From Fibrobacter sp. UBA1313 (GTDB taxonomy: Bacteria; Fibrobacterota; Fibrobacteria; Fibrobacterales; Fibrobacteraceae), in the NCBI GenBank assembly GCA_002307115.1, contig DBTP01000089.1, positions 1 to 7,522 on the forward strand: DNA of 7,522 bases, read 5' to 3'. Shown piece by piece: positions 1 to 6,339 of this stretch; the first letter of the stretch is position 1, and each line of letters starts with the position of its first letter. Below the pieces are notes generated by a model that was not told the DNA's origin, made no database searches, and was given only the letters and a program-made list of their open reading frames with translations. The position numbers were made by a program, and so were the translations under genes.

Positions 1-48
1 AACCGCTGGATTCTCACCAAGTTTGAAAATATAAGGGCTAGGGCATGA
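1..48 (+). CDS. possible 3' end of an upstream gene (partial)
   Basis: Frame 1 is open from the window edge and stops with TGA at 46-48. That stop overlaps the lspA start codon as ATGA, a common arrangement in operons. The 15 visible codons end in ENIRARA and are too few to identify. Frame 2 is an alternative: it ends with TAA at 32-34, ten bases before lspA. I cannot decide between them from this sequence, but either would place lspA inside a longer operon. Confidence 0.25.
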   Translation, partial: NRWILTKFENIRARA

Positions 49-632
49 AATCTTCTATTGAAAAAACACTCAGTTCTTTTAAGTTTCACCTAGCTCTCAT
101 TGTCGTGGGACTGGGGCTAGATCAACTTACTAAGAAGTGGGCTGAAGGTCATTTGAGTCCGTCTTTTGAAGCACCACATGGCGAGATTGTTCATGTGATT
201 GGGGATCTTTTTCGCTTTCAGTTGGCTTATAATCCGGGGGCTGCATTCAGTAGTCGTCCCCAGGATATTGTCCCTTTCCTTTCCCCCACTCTTTTCTTTT
301 TGATTTTGTCTTTGATTGCTGTGGCTGTTTTGGCTTGGTTTTACCGTTCTGTCAAGAAATCAGATTGGCTCAGCCGTATAGGTATTTCGATGATTGTCTG
401 TGGTGCGCTCGGCAATTTTATAGATCGTATGCGCATAGGGAAAGTGGTGGATTTTATCGACTGCGATTTCCCTGACTTCATTATGCAGCGGTGGCCCACG
501 TTCAATGTGGCAGACTGTTTTGTGACAGTAGGTGTCTCTATTGTTTTATTAGCTCCGTTTGTTTATAAACTTCTAAAAAAATCTCACAAGACAGAGATCG
601 CCAAAAATGACGCAAAAAATAATTGCAAGTGA
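45..632 (+). CDS. lspA: lipoprotein signal peptidase (signal peptidase II)
   Basis: This is an inner-membrane aspartyl protease that removes the signal peptide from diacylglyceryl-modified prolipoproteins, the step after Lgt. Family signatures are all visible: GLDQLTKKW (23-32) at the end of the first membrane segment, YNPGAAFS (62-69), GNFIDR (123-128), VVDF (134-137) and FNVAD (153-157). By family knowledge the catalytic pair is D136 and D157. Four hydrophobic segments lie near residues 14-30, 81-100, 111-126 and 158-177. At 195 aa it is slightly longer than usual, with short basic N- and C-terminal extensions. The loop between the two catalytic aspartates (CDFPDFIMQRWP) is a little longer than in E. 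coli-type enzymes. The ATG is supported by AAGGG at 33-37, seven bases upstream. Its 3' end overlaps the rluD-like gene by 26 nt, so the two are very likely cotranscribed. Confidence 0.97.
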   Translation: MKSSIEKTLSSFKFHLALIVVGLGLDQLTKKWAEGHLSPSFEAPHGEIVHVIGDLFRFQLAYNPGAAFSSRPQDIVPFLSPTLFFLILSLIAVAVLAWFYRSVKKSDWLSRIGISMIVCGALGNFIDRMRIGKVVDFIDCDFPDFIMQRWPTFNVADCFVTVGVSIVLLAPFVYKLLKKSHKTEIAKNDAKNNCK

Positions 633-1887
633 AAAAGACATAGGCTCCCGTATCGACAAATTTTTGCAGGCCTCGCTTGTAGATTTTTCGCGCACCGATA
701 TTCAGAAACTCATCCTGAAAGACAAAGTGCTTTGTGATGGGGTTCCTGTTTCCAAAAATTTGCGCATTGATAAGGCCATGGAATTCGAAGTCCTGGAGTT
801 GCCGGAAAAGTTAGCCTCCACCCTCGAACCCGAAAAAATGGATCTCGATATCATTTATGAGGATGATGATATTGTAATTATCAATAAGCCTCGCAATTTG
901 GTGGTGCATCCCGGAAGCGGTGCCAGTAAAGGGACTCTTGCGGCGGGTCTTTTGTACCATTTCAAAGGTCAACTATCTTCTATTAATGGGACGCTTCGCC
1001 CAGGCATTGTTCATCGTTTGGATAAAGATACTCCGGGCCTTATGGTGGTTGCTAAAAATGACCATGCGCACCGTCATTTGGCAGAACAGCTCGAATCCCA
1101 TACGCTGCACCGCACCTATACCGCCCTCATTTGGGGCCATCCGCGGGACTTAGAAGGTGTCATTGATGCTCCACTCGGGAGAGATGCTCGCAATCGTGTG
1201 CGTCAAGCGGTGACTTCTGAGGGCAAAGAAGCTCGCACTCATTACAAAGCCAAAGAATTTTTCTCCATTGCAACCCTTATGGAATTGCAATTGGAAACGG
1301 GACGCACCCATCAGATTCGCGTTCACATGCGTCACATGGGTCAACCTGTTTTTGGGGACCCCACTTATGAAGGTCGCGACCATTGTCTTGGTCGTGTGCC
1401 TCCGCTTTTCCGAGACATCGCTACAAAGGCTTTGGAAATGTCTCCAGCACAGTTGTTGCAGGCAGTGAAAATTACTTTGGTACACCCCACGACAGGCAAA
1501 TCCATGACCTTCAAGGTGCCTTTGGAATCTTCGTTTCAAAAGGTTTTGAAATACCTTCGCAAAGAATGTCCTTGTGACGTGCCGACCTTTGATTCTGAAA
1601 TCGGGTTCCGTGACTTTGAACAGGACATGATGCTTGCGGACGAAGCCCCCGAAATCTATGAAGAGGATTTTTACCCCTACGAAGAACCCGAGTTCAAAGA
1701 ACGCCTTTCTCGTGCCGAACGTTATCAGATAGCGAAGGATCGAAGAGCACGCAAAAAGGAAATTGAACTTGAGAAGCAGCGGAAAAAAGCAGAAAGGGCC
1801 GCAATTAAGCGGGGAGAACTCCCTGAATATGTGGAAATAGTCGCCCCTGGTCACGAACCGACCATTGACCCTGCGATTTTGAAATAA
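607..1887 (+). CDS. rluD: RluA/RluD-family 23S rRNA pseudouridine synthase with C-terminal tail
   Basis: This cytoplasmic enzyme isomerises uridine to pseudouridine. RluD itself acts on helix 69 of 23S rRNA (U1911, U1915 and U1917 in E. coli). An S4-like RNA-binding domain occupies about residues 12-60 (SRIDKFLQ near 14-21). The catalytic domain runs from about 80 to 315. The active-site motif HRLDKDT spans 136-142 with catalytic D139, and GRTHQIRVH (232-240) is the second conserved family motif. Residues after about 320 have no counterpart in typical enzymes of around 325 aa. They comprise an acidic, aromatic stretch (about 335-362) followed by a strongly charged, probably helical segment rich in K, R and E (about 363-403). 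The ATG lies inside the end of lspA and has only a weak upstream GA-rich site, so translational coupling is likely. Adjacency of lspA and rluD is common in bacteria. RluD rather than RluC or RluA specificity is inferred from overall similarity and context. Confidence 0.92.
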   Translation: MTQKIIASEKDIGSRIDKFLQASLVDFSRTDIQKLILKDKVLCDGVPVSKNLRIDKAMEFEVLELPEKLASTLEPEKMDLDIIYEDDDIVIINKPRNLVVHPGSGASKGTLAAGLLYHFKGQLSSINGTLRPGIVHRLDKDTPGLMVVAKNDHAHRHLAEQLESHTLHRTYTALIWGHPRDLEGVIDAPLGRDARNRVRQAVTSEGKEARTHYKAKEFFSIATLMELQLETGRTHQIRVHMRHMGQPVFGDPTYEGRDHCLGRVPPLFRDIATKALEMSPAQLLQAVKITLVHPTTGKSMTFKVPLESSFQKVLKYLRKECPCDVPTFDSEIGFRDFEQDMMLADEAPEIYEEDFYPYEEPEFKERLSRAERYQIAKDRRARKKEIELEKQRKKAERAAIKRGELPEYVEIVAPGHEPTIDPAILK

Positions 1888-1898
1888 AATTTTTTGGA

Positions 1899-3320
1899 AT
1901 GTTTTCACAAATGAATTTGTCTGAAAAATATTTCTTTATTGGTGTTGCTGGTGTTGGCATGAGTGCCATTGCGCAGTATCTTGCGGGTAAGGGCTATGCG
2001 GTGAGCGGCTCTGATCGGCAATTTGCGGAACAAGAGACTCCACTTGTGAAAAAGCAACTCGAAGCCGAGGGTGTTCGCTGTTTTGCGCAAGATGGCTCTG
2101 GGGTGACTTCAGATTTGACGGCTGTCGTTCTCAGTACGGCCATTGAAGATACCAACCCGGATTTAAAGCGCGCCCGTGAATTGGGCGTTCCTGTGATGCA
2201 TCGGAGCGAAATGCTGGCGATGATTTCCCGGAGTGTAAAGACCATTGCCGTGAGTGGCACGAGTGGCAAAAGTACTGTCACGGGGATGATTTATCACATT
2301 TTGAATTATGCGGGTTTGTCCCCCTCAGTGATGACGGGAGCGGGCCTTGTGGATTTAGAGAAGCTTGGCAAAATTGGAAATGCAGTTGCCGGTTCTGGCG
2401 AATGGCTCGTTGTTGAAGCGGATGAAAGTGATGGCACTTTGGTGCGCTACGAGCCCGAAGTGGGTATCATTTTGAATGTGGATAAAGACCACAAAGAACT
2501 CTCTGAGTTGCAGATAATTTTTGCCCAGTTTGCGAAGAATATTTTGAATAACGGTAAAACACTCATTGTGAACGATGCGCACCCTTTGGCAAAGCAATAC
2601 AGTGCGGGTCGTGAATTTGATTTTGGTTTTGAAAGTTACAATGGGGTTCAAGGGCTTGACTTTGCGGCTAAAGGGACAGGCATTGTTTTTCGTGTGCGTC
2701 ATAAGGCGGATTTGGTGAAGTTTGAACTTCCCTTTCCAGGGCGCCACAACATGGAAAATGCCCTTGCCGCAGTGGCTGCTGCACTTCAGGCGGGGGTAAA
2801 CCTCCACACCTCTGCCGAGGCTCTCCGTTCTTTCGCAGGCATTCATCGGCGGCACCAGATTCTTGGTACTTTCAATGGCATCACCTTAGTGGATGACTTT
2901 GCCCACAACCCAGCGAAAATTGCGGCGAGTATTTTGAGCGTACAAGCATTCACTACCGGGCGAGTCATCGCTTGGTTCCAACCGCATGGTTATGGCCCCA
3001 CACGCTTTTTAAGAAACGACCTTGTGGTGGAAATTCATAAGGTGCTTCGTCCCGCATCTACCGATCACACAAATGATTGCATCTACTTTAGTGAAATTTA
3101 TTATGCGGGCGGAACAGTCACGCGGGATATTTCTTCGGGCGATCTTGCCGATGATATTTTAGCTCTGGGGAGCGAAGCACATTACATTGAGAACCGCGAT
3201 AATTGTGCCACAGAAATGACAGCGATTGCGGAACCTGGGGACACCATTCTTCTCATGGGGGCCCGCGACCCGAGTCTGGGTGCGTTTGCGGCTTCTGTTA
3301 AAGACAAACTCTGCAAATAA
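1899..3320 (+). CDS. MurC/Mpl-like Mur ligase (non-canonical subtype)
   Basis: This is an ATP-dependent amide ligase of the Mur family acting in the cytoplasm on UDP-MurNAc-type substrates. The N-terminal Rossmann domain starts with FIGVAGVGMSAIAQYLAGKG (13-32) and the GSD at 37-39, which is the MurC/Mpl signature. The central ATPase domain has the P-loop GTSGKST (120-126), EADESDG (173-179) and DKDH (195-198). GRHNMENALAA (281-291), DDFAHNP (332-338), QPHGYGPTR (361-369) and MGARDPSLGAFA (453-464) mark the C-terminal half. Canonical MurC has GTHGKTT and DDYGHHP instead. The GTSGKST, DDFAHNP and QPHGYGP forms match, from memory, a second MurC-like subgroup seen in some proteobacteria and often annotated simply as MurC. 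Whether it adds L-alanine (MurC) or recycles tripeptide (Mpl) cannot be settled here. It starts 11 nt after the upstream gene. ATG 1911 is an alternative start, with GGA at 1896-1898 better spaced for it. Confidence 0.85.
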   Translation: MFSQMNLSEKYFFIGVAGVGMSAIAQYLAGKGYAVSGSDRQFAEQETPLVKKQLEAEGVRCFAQDGSGVTSDLTAVVLSTAIEDTNPDLKRARELGVPVMHRSEMLAMISRSVKTIAVSGTSGKSTVTGMIYHILNYAGLSPSVMTGAGLVDLEKLGKIGNAVAGSGEWLVVEADESDGTLVRYEPEVGIILNVDKDHKELSELQIIFAQFAKNILNNGKTLIVNDAHPLAKQYSAGREFDFGFESYNGVQGLDFAAKGTGIVFRVRHKADLVKFELPFPGRHNMENALAAVAAALQAGVNLHTSAEALRSFAGIHRRHQILGTFNGITLVDDFAHNPAKIAASILSVQAFTTGRVIAWFQPHGYGPTRFLRNDLVVEIHKVLRPASTDHTNDCIYFSEIYYAGGTVTRDISSGDLADDILALGSEAHYIENRDNCATEMTAIAEPGDTILLMGARDPSLGAFAASVKDKLCK

Positions 3321-3359
3321 AGTCCCCGTCGATTGGTTGCGATGTCACGTTGTTCCATC

Positions 3360-3391
3360 CTGACCCCTATGGGGCTGACTCGCGGGTCAGC
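3360..3391 (+). other. competing GC-rich hairpins after the Mur ligase gene
   Basis: CTGACCC (3360-3366) can pair with GGGTCAG (3384-3390). The same bases can instead form CCCC-TAT-GGGG (3364-3374), or GCTGAC (3374-3379) with GTCAGC (3386-3391). No T-run follows, so this is not itself an intrinsic terminator. It may stabilise the 3' end of the mRNA or help a terminator just downstream. The function is inferred only from the base pairing. Confidence 0.4.
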
Positions 3392-3396
3392 TCTGC

Positions 3397-3429
3397 AAAG
3401 CCTCTTTTCCTCAGAGGGAATAGGCTTTT
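3397..3429. terminator. bidirectional intrinsic terminator between convergent genes
   Basis: AAAGCCT (3397-3403) pairs perfectly with AGGCTTT (3422-3428). An inner TTCC (3407-3410) with GGAA (3417-3420) extends the hairpin. On the + strand the stem runs into TTTT, and on the - strand it is preceded by AAAA and ends in TTT. It lies between two convergent coding regions that end at 3320 and 3462, exactly where a shared terminator is expected. Confidence 0.65.
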
Positions 3430-3461
3430 CTGGTTATAGAAAATGAATATTCAGAGGGGCG

Positions 3462-4448
3462 CTAAGCGGGAGGCGTTCCCAAACAAAAACAAGTGCGGTT
3501 GCGTCCCGTATTTTTTGCATTGTAAAGCGCTTGGTCTGCCTTGTCCAACAGGGATTTCACGGAATCTCCATCCGTACGTTCCGCATAACCCACGCTTACA
3601 GTGACCGAGATAATAGAACCATCTTGTAAAGAAATGGAATTTTTTTCTATGGCGGTGCGAATACGTTCCGCTACCTTCGCTGCATTCTCAGGGGTTGTTC
3701 CAGGAAGGAAAACAGAAAACTCTTCGCCCCCAAAACGCACAGGCATGTCAGAGGGACGTAAACACTGCACCAGCGCGCGGGCCACGCTGATCAAAACCTG
3801 ATCGCCTGCCAAATGCCCATAGTTATCGTTGATATTCTTAAAGTGATCGATATCGATCATAAATGCGACGAGTAAAAAATTACCCGAATTACTACGTTGC
3901 ATTTCTCGTGTGTACATCTCTTCCAGCCAGCGGCGATTGTGAAGTCCTGTCAAAGAATCCACCATGGCGTTCTCTTCAATGCAACGAATATGGTGCTGAT
4001 CCGCATACACAATTTTATTGCTATAACGCACCCGTTGGCTCAAAATGTGCAATAGGTTTAGACAAAGATCGTGGGACGCATTCAGCATGGCAAGAGCGAT
4101 AGAAGGCTCAATTTCTAGGAGCCGACTCGGCTTTTTGGCGATCACCCACGCGCTTGGATCCGCATTATCAAAAACGGACATTTCACCAACGCACGCTCCT
4201 GGAGAAACATCATCCAAGTAAAAGCCTTCAGGACCATTCATGCGCACTTCCAAAAGACCATCAATCAAGATCAGCACTCGGCGTTTTTCCGCTTGTGGAC
4301 TAATCAGAACATCGTGGGGAGAGGCTTTGATGATGGCGCAGTTCAGTAAGTACCCAGCCAAACTTTCAAAGGACACCTTTTGAAATAGTGCAAGAGAATT
4401 AAACTCCGCTCGTGATATTGGCATTATTTCTGGCTTATCGGCAGTCAT
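3462..4448 (-). CDS. diguanylate cyclase with N-terminal CRP-like sensor domain
   Basis: The C-terminal GGDEF domain (about 160-325) makes the second messenger cyclic di-GMP from two GTP. It starts with DSLTGLHNRRW (164-174), has metal-binding D199 and D201 in MIDIDHFKNIND, and carries the active-site GGEEF at 240-244. R231-x-x-D234 lies exactly five residues before it and is the product-inhibition I-site, so an active, feedback-inhibited cyclase is expected. The N-terminal part (about 20-145) looks like a cyclic-nucleotide-binding/CRP-like domain: GEMSVFDN (88-95) and SAWVIAKKPSRLLEIEP (99-115) resemble the CRP phosphate-binding cassette. The arginine before SA that binds the cAMP phosphate is P98 here, so the ligand is probably not ordinary cAMP. 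No membrane segment is seen, so the protein is probably cytoplasmic. It stands alone, convergent with the ligase operon. No clear Shine-Dalgarno precedes the ATG. Confidence 0.93.
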   Translation of the reverse strand: MTADKPEIMPISRAEFNSLALFQKVSFESLAGYLLNCAIIKASPHDVLISPQAEKRRVLILIDGLLEVRMNGPEGFYLDDVSPGACVGEMSVFDNADPSAWVIAKKPSRLLEIEPSIALAMLNASHDLCLNLLHILSQRVRYSNKIVYADQHHIRCIEENAMVDSLTGLHNRRWLEEMYTREMQRSNSGNFLLVAFMIDIDHFKNINDNYGHLAGDQVLISVARALVQCLRPSDMPVRFGGEEFSVFLPGTTPENAAKVAERIRTAIEKNSISLQDGSIISVTVSVGYAERTDGDSVKSLLDKADQALYNAKNTGRNRTCFCLGTPPA

Positions 4449-4453
4449 ACTCT

Positions 4454-4513
4454 AAGTATACTTTCACCATCAAGAAATGAGCTTGATAAAATTTGCAGAA
4501 ACAGATGATGGTG
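4454..4513. promoter_or_regulatory. nested inverted repeats in the leader of the diguanylate cyclase gene
   Basis: Three inverted repeats lie within 65 bases upstream of the start at 4448. AAGTATACTT (4454-4463) is a perfect palindrome. ATCAAG (4469-4474) faces CTTGAT (4482-4487) across seven bases. CACCATC (4465-4471) faces GATGGTG (4507-4513). The last two overlap and are mutually exclusive in RNA. They could be operator sites or a 5' leader fold; nothing in the sequence identifies the regulator. TATACT inside the palindrome resembles a -10 box on the - strand but has no matching -35. Confidence 0.35.
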
Positions 4514-4758
4514 CTAGGAAATAGGGGAAACGGGTACTTTTTTTGTTTTATAGTGATTTTGAGTTTCTTGTTCTTAATCATTTTTCAAATGTGCTTTAGT
4601 TCGGATTCGTGAGACTCGTTAGGTTCCTAGGAGCTTTTTTTCAAATTTCATAATTTGTGATTTTTATAAGGTGCTTATACCCACCCATTTTTCGACTTTT
4701 TGATAATGGGAATTACATGTTTTTTAATATCTTTAGGTCTGTTAGGGAGAATTTATTT
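4514..4758. other. AT-rich intergenic region without a recognised gene
   Basis: This stretch separates the divergent diguanylate cyclase and RHS-like genes. It is AT-rich with T-runs (around 4538-4550 and 4634-4643). I see no tRNA, rRNA or convincing open frame. TATAAG-gtg-CTTATA (4665-4679) is a perfect inverted repeat with a three-base loop about 80 bases before the next start, a possible operator. TCCTAGGA (4625-4632) is a short palindrome followed by a T-run. It forms no clean stem with a loop, so I do not call it a terminator. No promoter with both hexamers was found. Confidence 0.4.
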
Positions 4759-5211
4759 ATGTGTAAGGCATCTGAGCTAGTGGAATATGACCCCGCAGGA
4801 GCCATATTCCTGGACCGTCATGCGTCTGTTGCTTATCGCAATAACCGTGCAGGTTTGCCTTACATAGCCTATAGTTTCGGAGATGTGGGTGCCATGTCCA
4901 GCCTGACCTGGGATGGTGTCAGTTCTGCGAATACGTATACGACAAGGCGCATGGATTATGATGAGAGTGGTTCACACGTCCGGGAACGCACTTCATGGAT
5001 CAGCGGAAATCAGGAGTCCGAGACGGAAATCCCGGGCATCGGTATTTATAAGCGTAGTACCTCTCCTTTTGGTGTTTCAACGGAATCCATGGCGCGCCGC
5101 TATTTTCCGGGCGGTGGTTATCGTCTGAATGGTACAGGGACTGTGTATCGCCCCTTGCTGGATGCTCAGGGCAGCGTTATCCCGTCCGCTGTCCGAAATG
5201 AAAAAAGGTGA
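4759..5211 (+). CDS. orphan RHS/YD-repeat core fragment
   Basis: The 150-aa product has the look of a piece cut from an RHS (rearrangement hotspot, YD-repeat) protein, the large surface or secreted proteins that often carry toxin tips. VEYDPAG followed by RNNRAGLPYIAYSF resembles a YD repeat with its GLP turn. MDYDESGSHVRERTSW resembles the next repeat. RYFPGGGYRL and YRPLLDAQGSV resemble the RHS-core 'DHLGNVR / DAQGSVRG' region. The core should continue past this point and end in a DPxG-type junction, but the frame stops after SAVRNEKR. Neither the upstream repeat array nor the C-terminal tip is present, so it is probably a remnant. I chose ATG 4759 because AGGGAG (4744-4749) lies nine bases upstream. 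ATG 4717 (GGGA at 4708-4711) and GTG 4657 are in-frame alternatives. No signal peptide is convincing. A mobile-element region follows immediately. Confidence 0.55.
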   Translation: MCKASELVEYDPAGAIFLDRHASVAYRNNRAGLPYIAYSFGDVGAMSSLTWDGVSSANTYTTRRMDYDESGSHVRERTSWISGNQESETEIPGIGIYKRSTSPFGVSTESMARRYFPGGGYRLNGTGTVYRPLLDAQGSVIPSAVRNEKR

Positions 5212-5215
5212 CTAA

Positions 5216-5235
5216 CGACACCTGAAAAGTTGTCA
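5216..5235. repeat. direct repeat, left copy
   Basis: Reads CGAC-A-CCTGAAAAG-TT-GTCA. It matches the copy at 6340-6360 at 17 positions with one single-base length difference, in the same orientation. It lies just after the stop of the RHS-like fragment and 87 bases beyond the transposase stop codon. Confidence 0.5.
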
Positions 5236-5270
5236 TAAACAGGGCAAAATCACAAAAATATCTGCAACAA

Positions 5271-5295
5271 TACCCTGATTTTTGCGTACAGGGTA
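5271..5295. other. stem-loop downstream of the transposase gene
   Basis: TACCCTG (5271-5277) pairs with CAGGGTA (5289-5295) over an 11-base loop. A further CAGGG at 5240-5244 could compete for the same CCCTG. Neither side has a strong T-run, so it may be a weak transposase terminator or a subterminal structure of the element. Confidence 0.35.
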
Positions 5296-5322
5296 CAGTA
5301 TCCCCGTCAATATAAAATTACT

Positions 5323-6336
5323 TTATCTGTAATCCAGTAGATATCCTTTCAATAATCCATTCCATCCGCTGAATTTTGTGCACTGCTTCACAGAGGCGAG
5401 AGAGGTCTGGCGGTGACTCTCTCCCGGAGTGAGTAGAGCGGTAGCGAGTGCCGAAGGCCTCACGAAGGGGGAGAGTTCTGTCCAAACCTCCTGCGGAGTT
5501 AGTCCGCCAAGATGTCTGTGAGGTCTCACGATATTGTACCAGAACTGAAATTCATCCAGCGCAAACTGGATCTTTTTTGCATTGAAAATCACTCTGTCCG
5601 AACAGGACTTGAACGTTCCAAAGAACCGTTCGATACGACCGTTCTGCCAGGGGCAATGGACCTGTGTCCGTTGGTGTCTGATTCCTAGAATCCATAATCC
5701 GAACCGAAATAGTTTGGACACGAATACGCTCTCGTTGTCCGTACGAACCGCTTTTGGCTTTCCATACGCTTCAATCACTGCAATCAAGGCCTTTAAAAGC
5801 GTAATTGAAGCCTTGTCCGAAATACTTTTCAGCGAAAGGCATTTTCTTGTCCCGTGATCGAGAATGCCGAGAATTGTCGCCGTTGTGTTTTTTCCTTTCT
5901 CATTGTCTTTGTTGCTCCTTGCCTGCACCCCCGTCATATCCATTCCCCAGACGAGGTTCTTTGTCATCGGCTTTGGAATGCGATACTTCCACTTTTTCCT
6001 CAGCTTTTCCACCTCGTAAATATTGTCCCGGAGCACCACGTACACAAAAGTCTTTCCGACACTCACCCCCGTTTTCGGAGCGAAATTCCTGTTGAATATA
6101 TCCGCTACCTGTCTCACTCCCGCGAGGGGAACGTGTGCCTTAATGCGGATCAGTTCGCGTCTGACCCAACGTGGTTTCGGCTGAGGGTGCCCCCGATAAG
6201 TTTTGACTTTCAGAGATCTCTTGACAACGAGAGTTTTTTTGCGTTTGAAAATGGAAATGGTGAAAAAAGCGGAACCAATTATGAATAAAACGCCAAGTAA
6301 AATGGCGGTGTCCGCAAGGGATTCTGTGGAAGGCAT
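5323..6336 (-). CDS. DD35E (rve/integrase-core) transposase with N-terminal hydrophobic segment
   Basis: This is a transposase of the retroviral-integrase-like DDE superfamily, resembling IS481/IS3-type enzymes. A helix-turn-helix-like region (about 53-104, starting KPRWVRREL) precedes the rve domain (about 122-285). The catalytic triad is D133 (VWGMDMTG), D200 (VRTDNE) and E236 (NGRIERFFGTFK), with 35 residues between the last two, as in D,D(35)E enzymes. RPHRHLGGLTPQEVW (271-285) is the usual end of the core. Two parts are odd. Residues 9-30 form a strongly hydrophobic stretch followed by KRKK, like a membrane anchor. Residues 287-307 are encoded by a nested palindrome. The start is well supported: AGGAG lies six bases upstream of the ATG, so the hydrophobic N-terminus is probably translated. 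The full length (337 aa) and intact triad suggest a functional enzyme. It lies 53 bases downstream of the zeta-like gene on the same strand. Confidence 0.88.
   Translation of the reverse strand: MPSTESLADTAILLGVLFIIGSAFFTISIFKRKKTLVVKRSLKVKTYRGHPQPKPRWVRRELIRIKAHVPLAGVRQVADIFNRNFAPKTGVSVGKTFVYVVLRDNIYEVEKLRKKWKYRIPKPMTKNLVWGMDMTGVQARSNKDNEKGKNTTATILGILDHGTRKCLSLKSISDKASITLLKALIAVIEAYGKPKAVRTDNESVFVSKLFRFGLWILGIRHQRTQVHCPWQNGRIERFFGTFKSCSDRVIFNAKKIQFALDEFQFWYNIVRPHRHLGGLTPQEVWTELSPFVRPSALATALLTPGESHRQTSLASVKQCTKFSGWNGLLKGYLLDYR
5416..5478. repeat. nested palindromic element inside the transposase coding sequence
   Basis: Three nested arms are seen: CTCTCCC (5419-5425) with GGGAGAG (5469-5475), GTGAG (5429-5433) with CTCAC (5459-5463), and GCC-GAA-GGC (5450-5458) inside. 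The unit encodes transposase residues 287-307 in frame, beyond the conserved core. It resembles REP-like or protein-inserted palindromic elements in layout, but I do not recognise the family. Confidence 0.5.
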
Positions 6337-6339
6337 CTC

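Noticed and set aside
1150..1908. 252-codon open frame on the - strand opposite the pseudouridine synthase gene
   Set aside because: It is fully antisense to a clear family member, shows no family motif, and is rich in F, R and C as expected of a shadow frame.
2355..2855. 166-codon - strand frame opposite the Mur ligase
   Set aside because: Antisense to conserved ligase motifs and without recognisable features.
5221..5229. CCTGAAAAG as a 9-bp target-site duplication
   Set aside because: Similarity extends on both sides to about 20 bp with mismatches, and the bases inside would not form terminal inverted repeats, so a simple duplication does not fit.
5854..6288. 144-codon + strand frame opposite the transposase
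   Set aside because: Antisense to the catalytic domain and without motifs or ribosome binding site.
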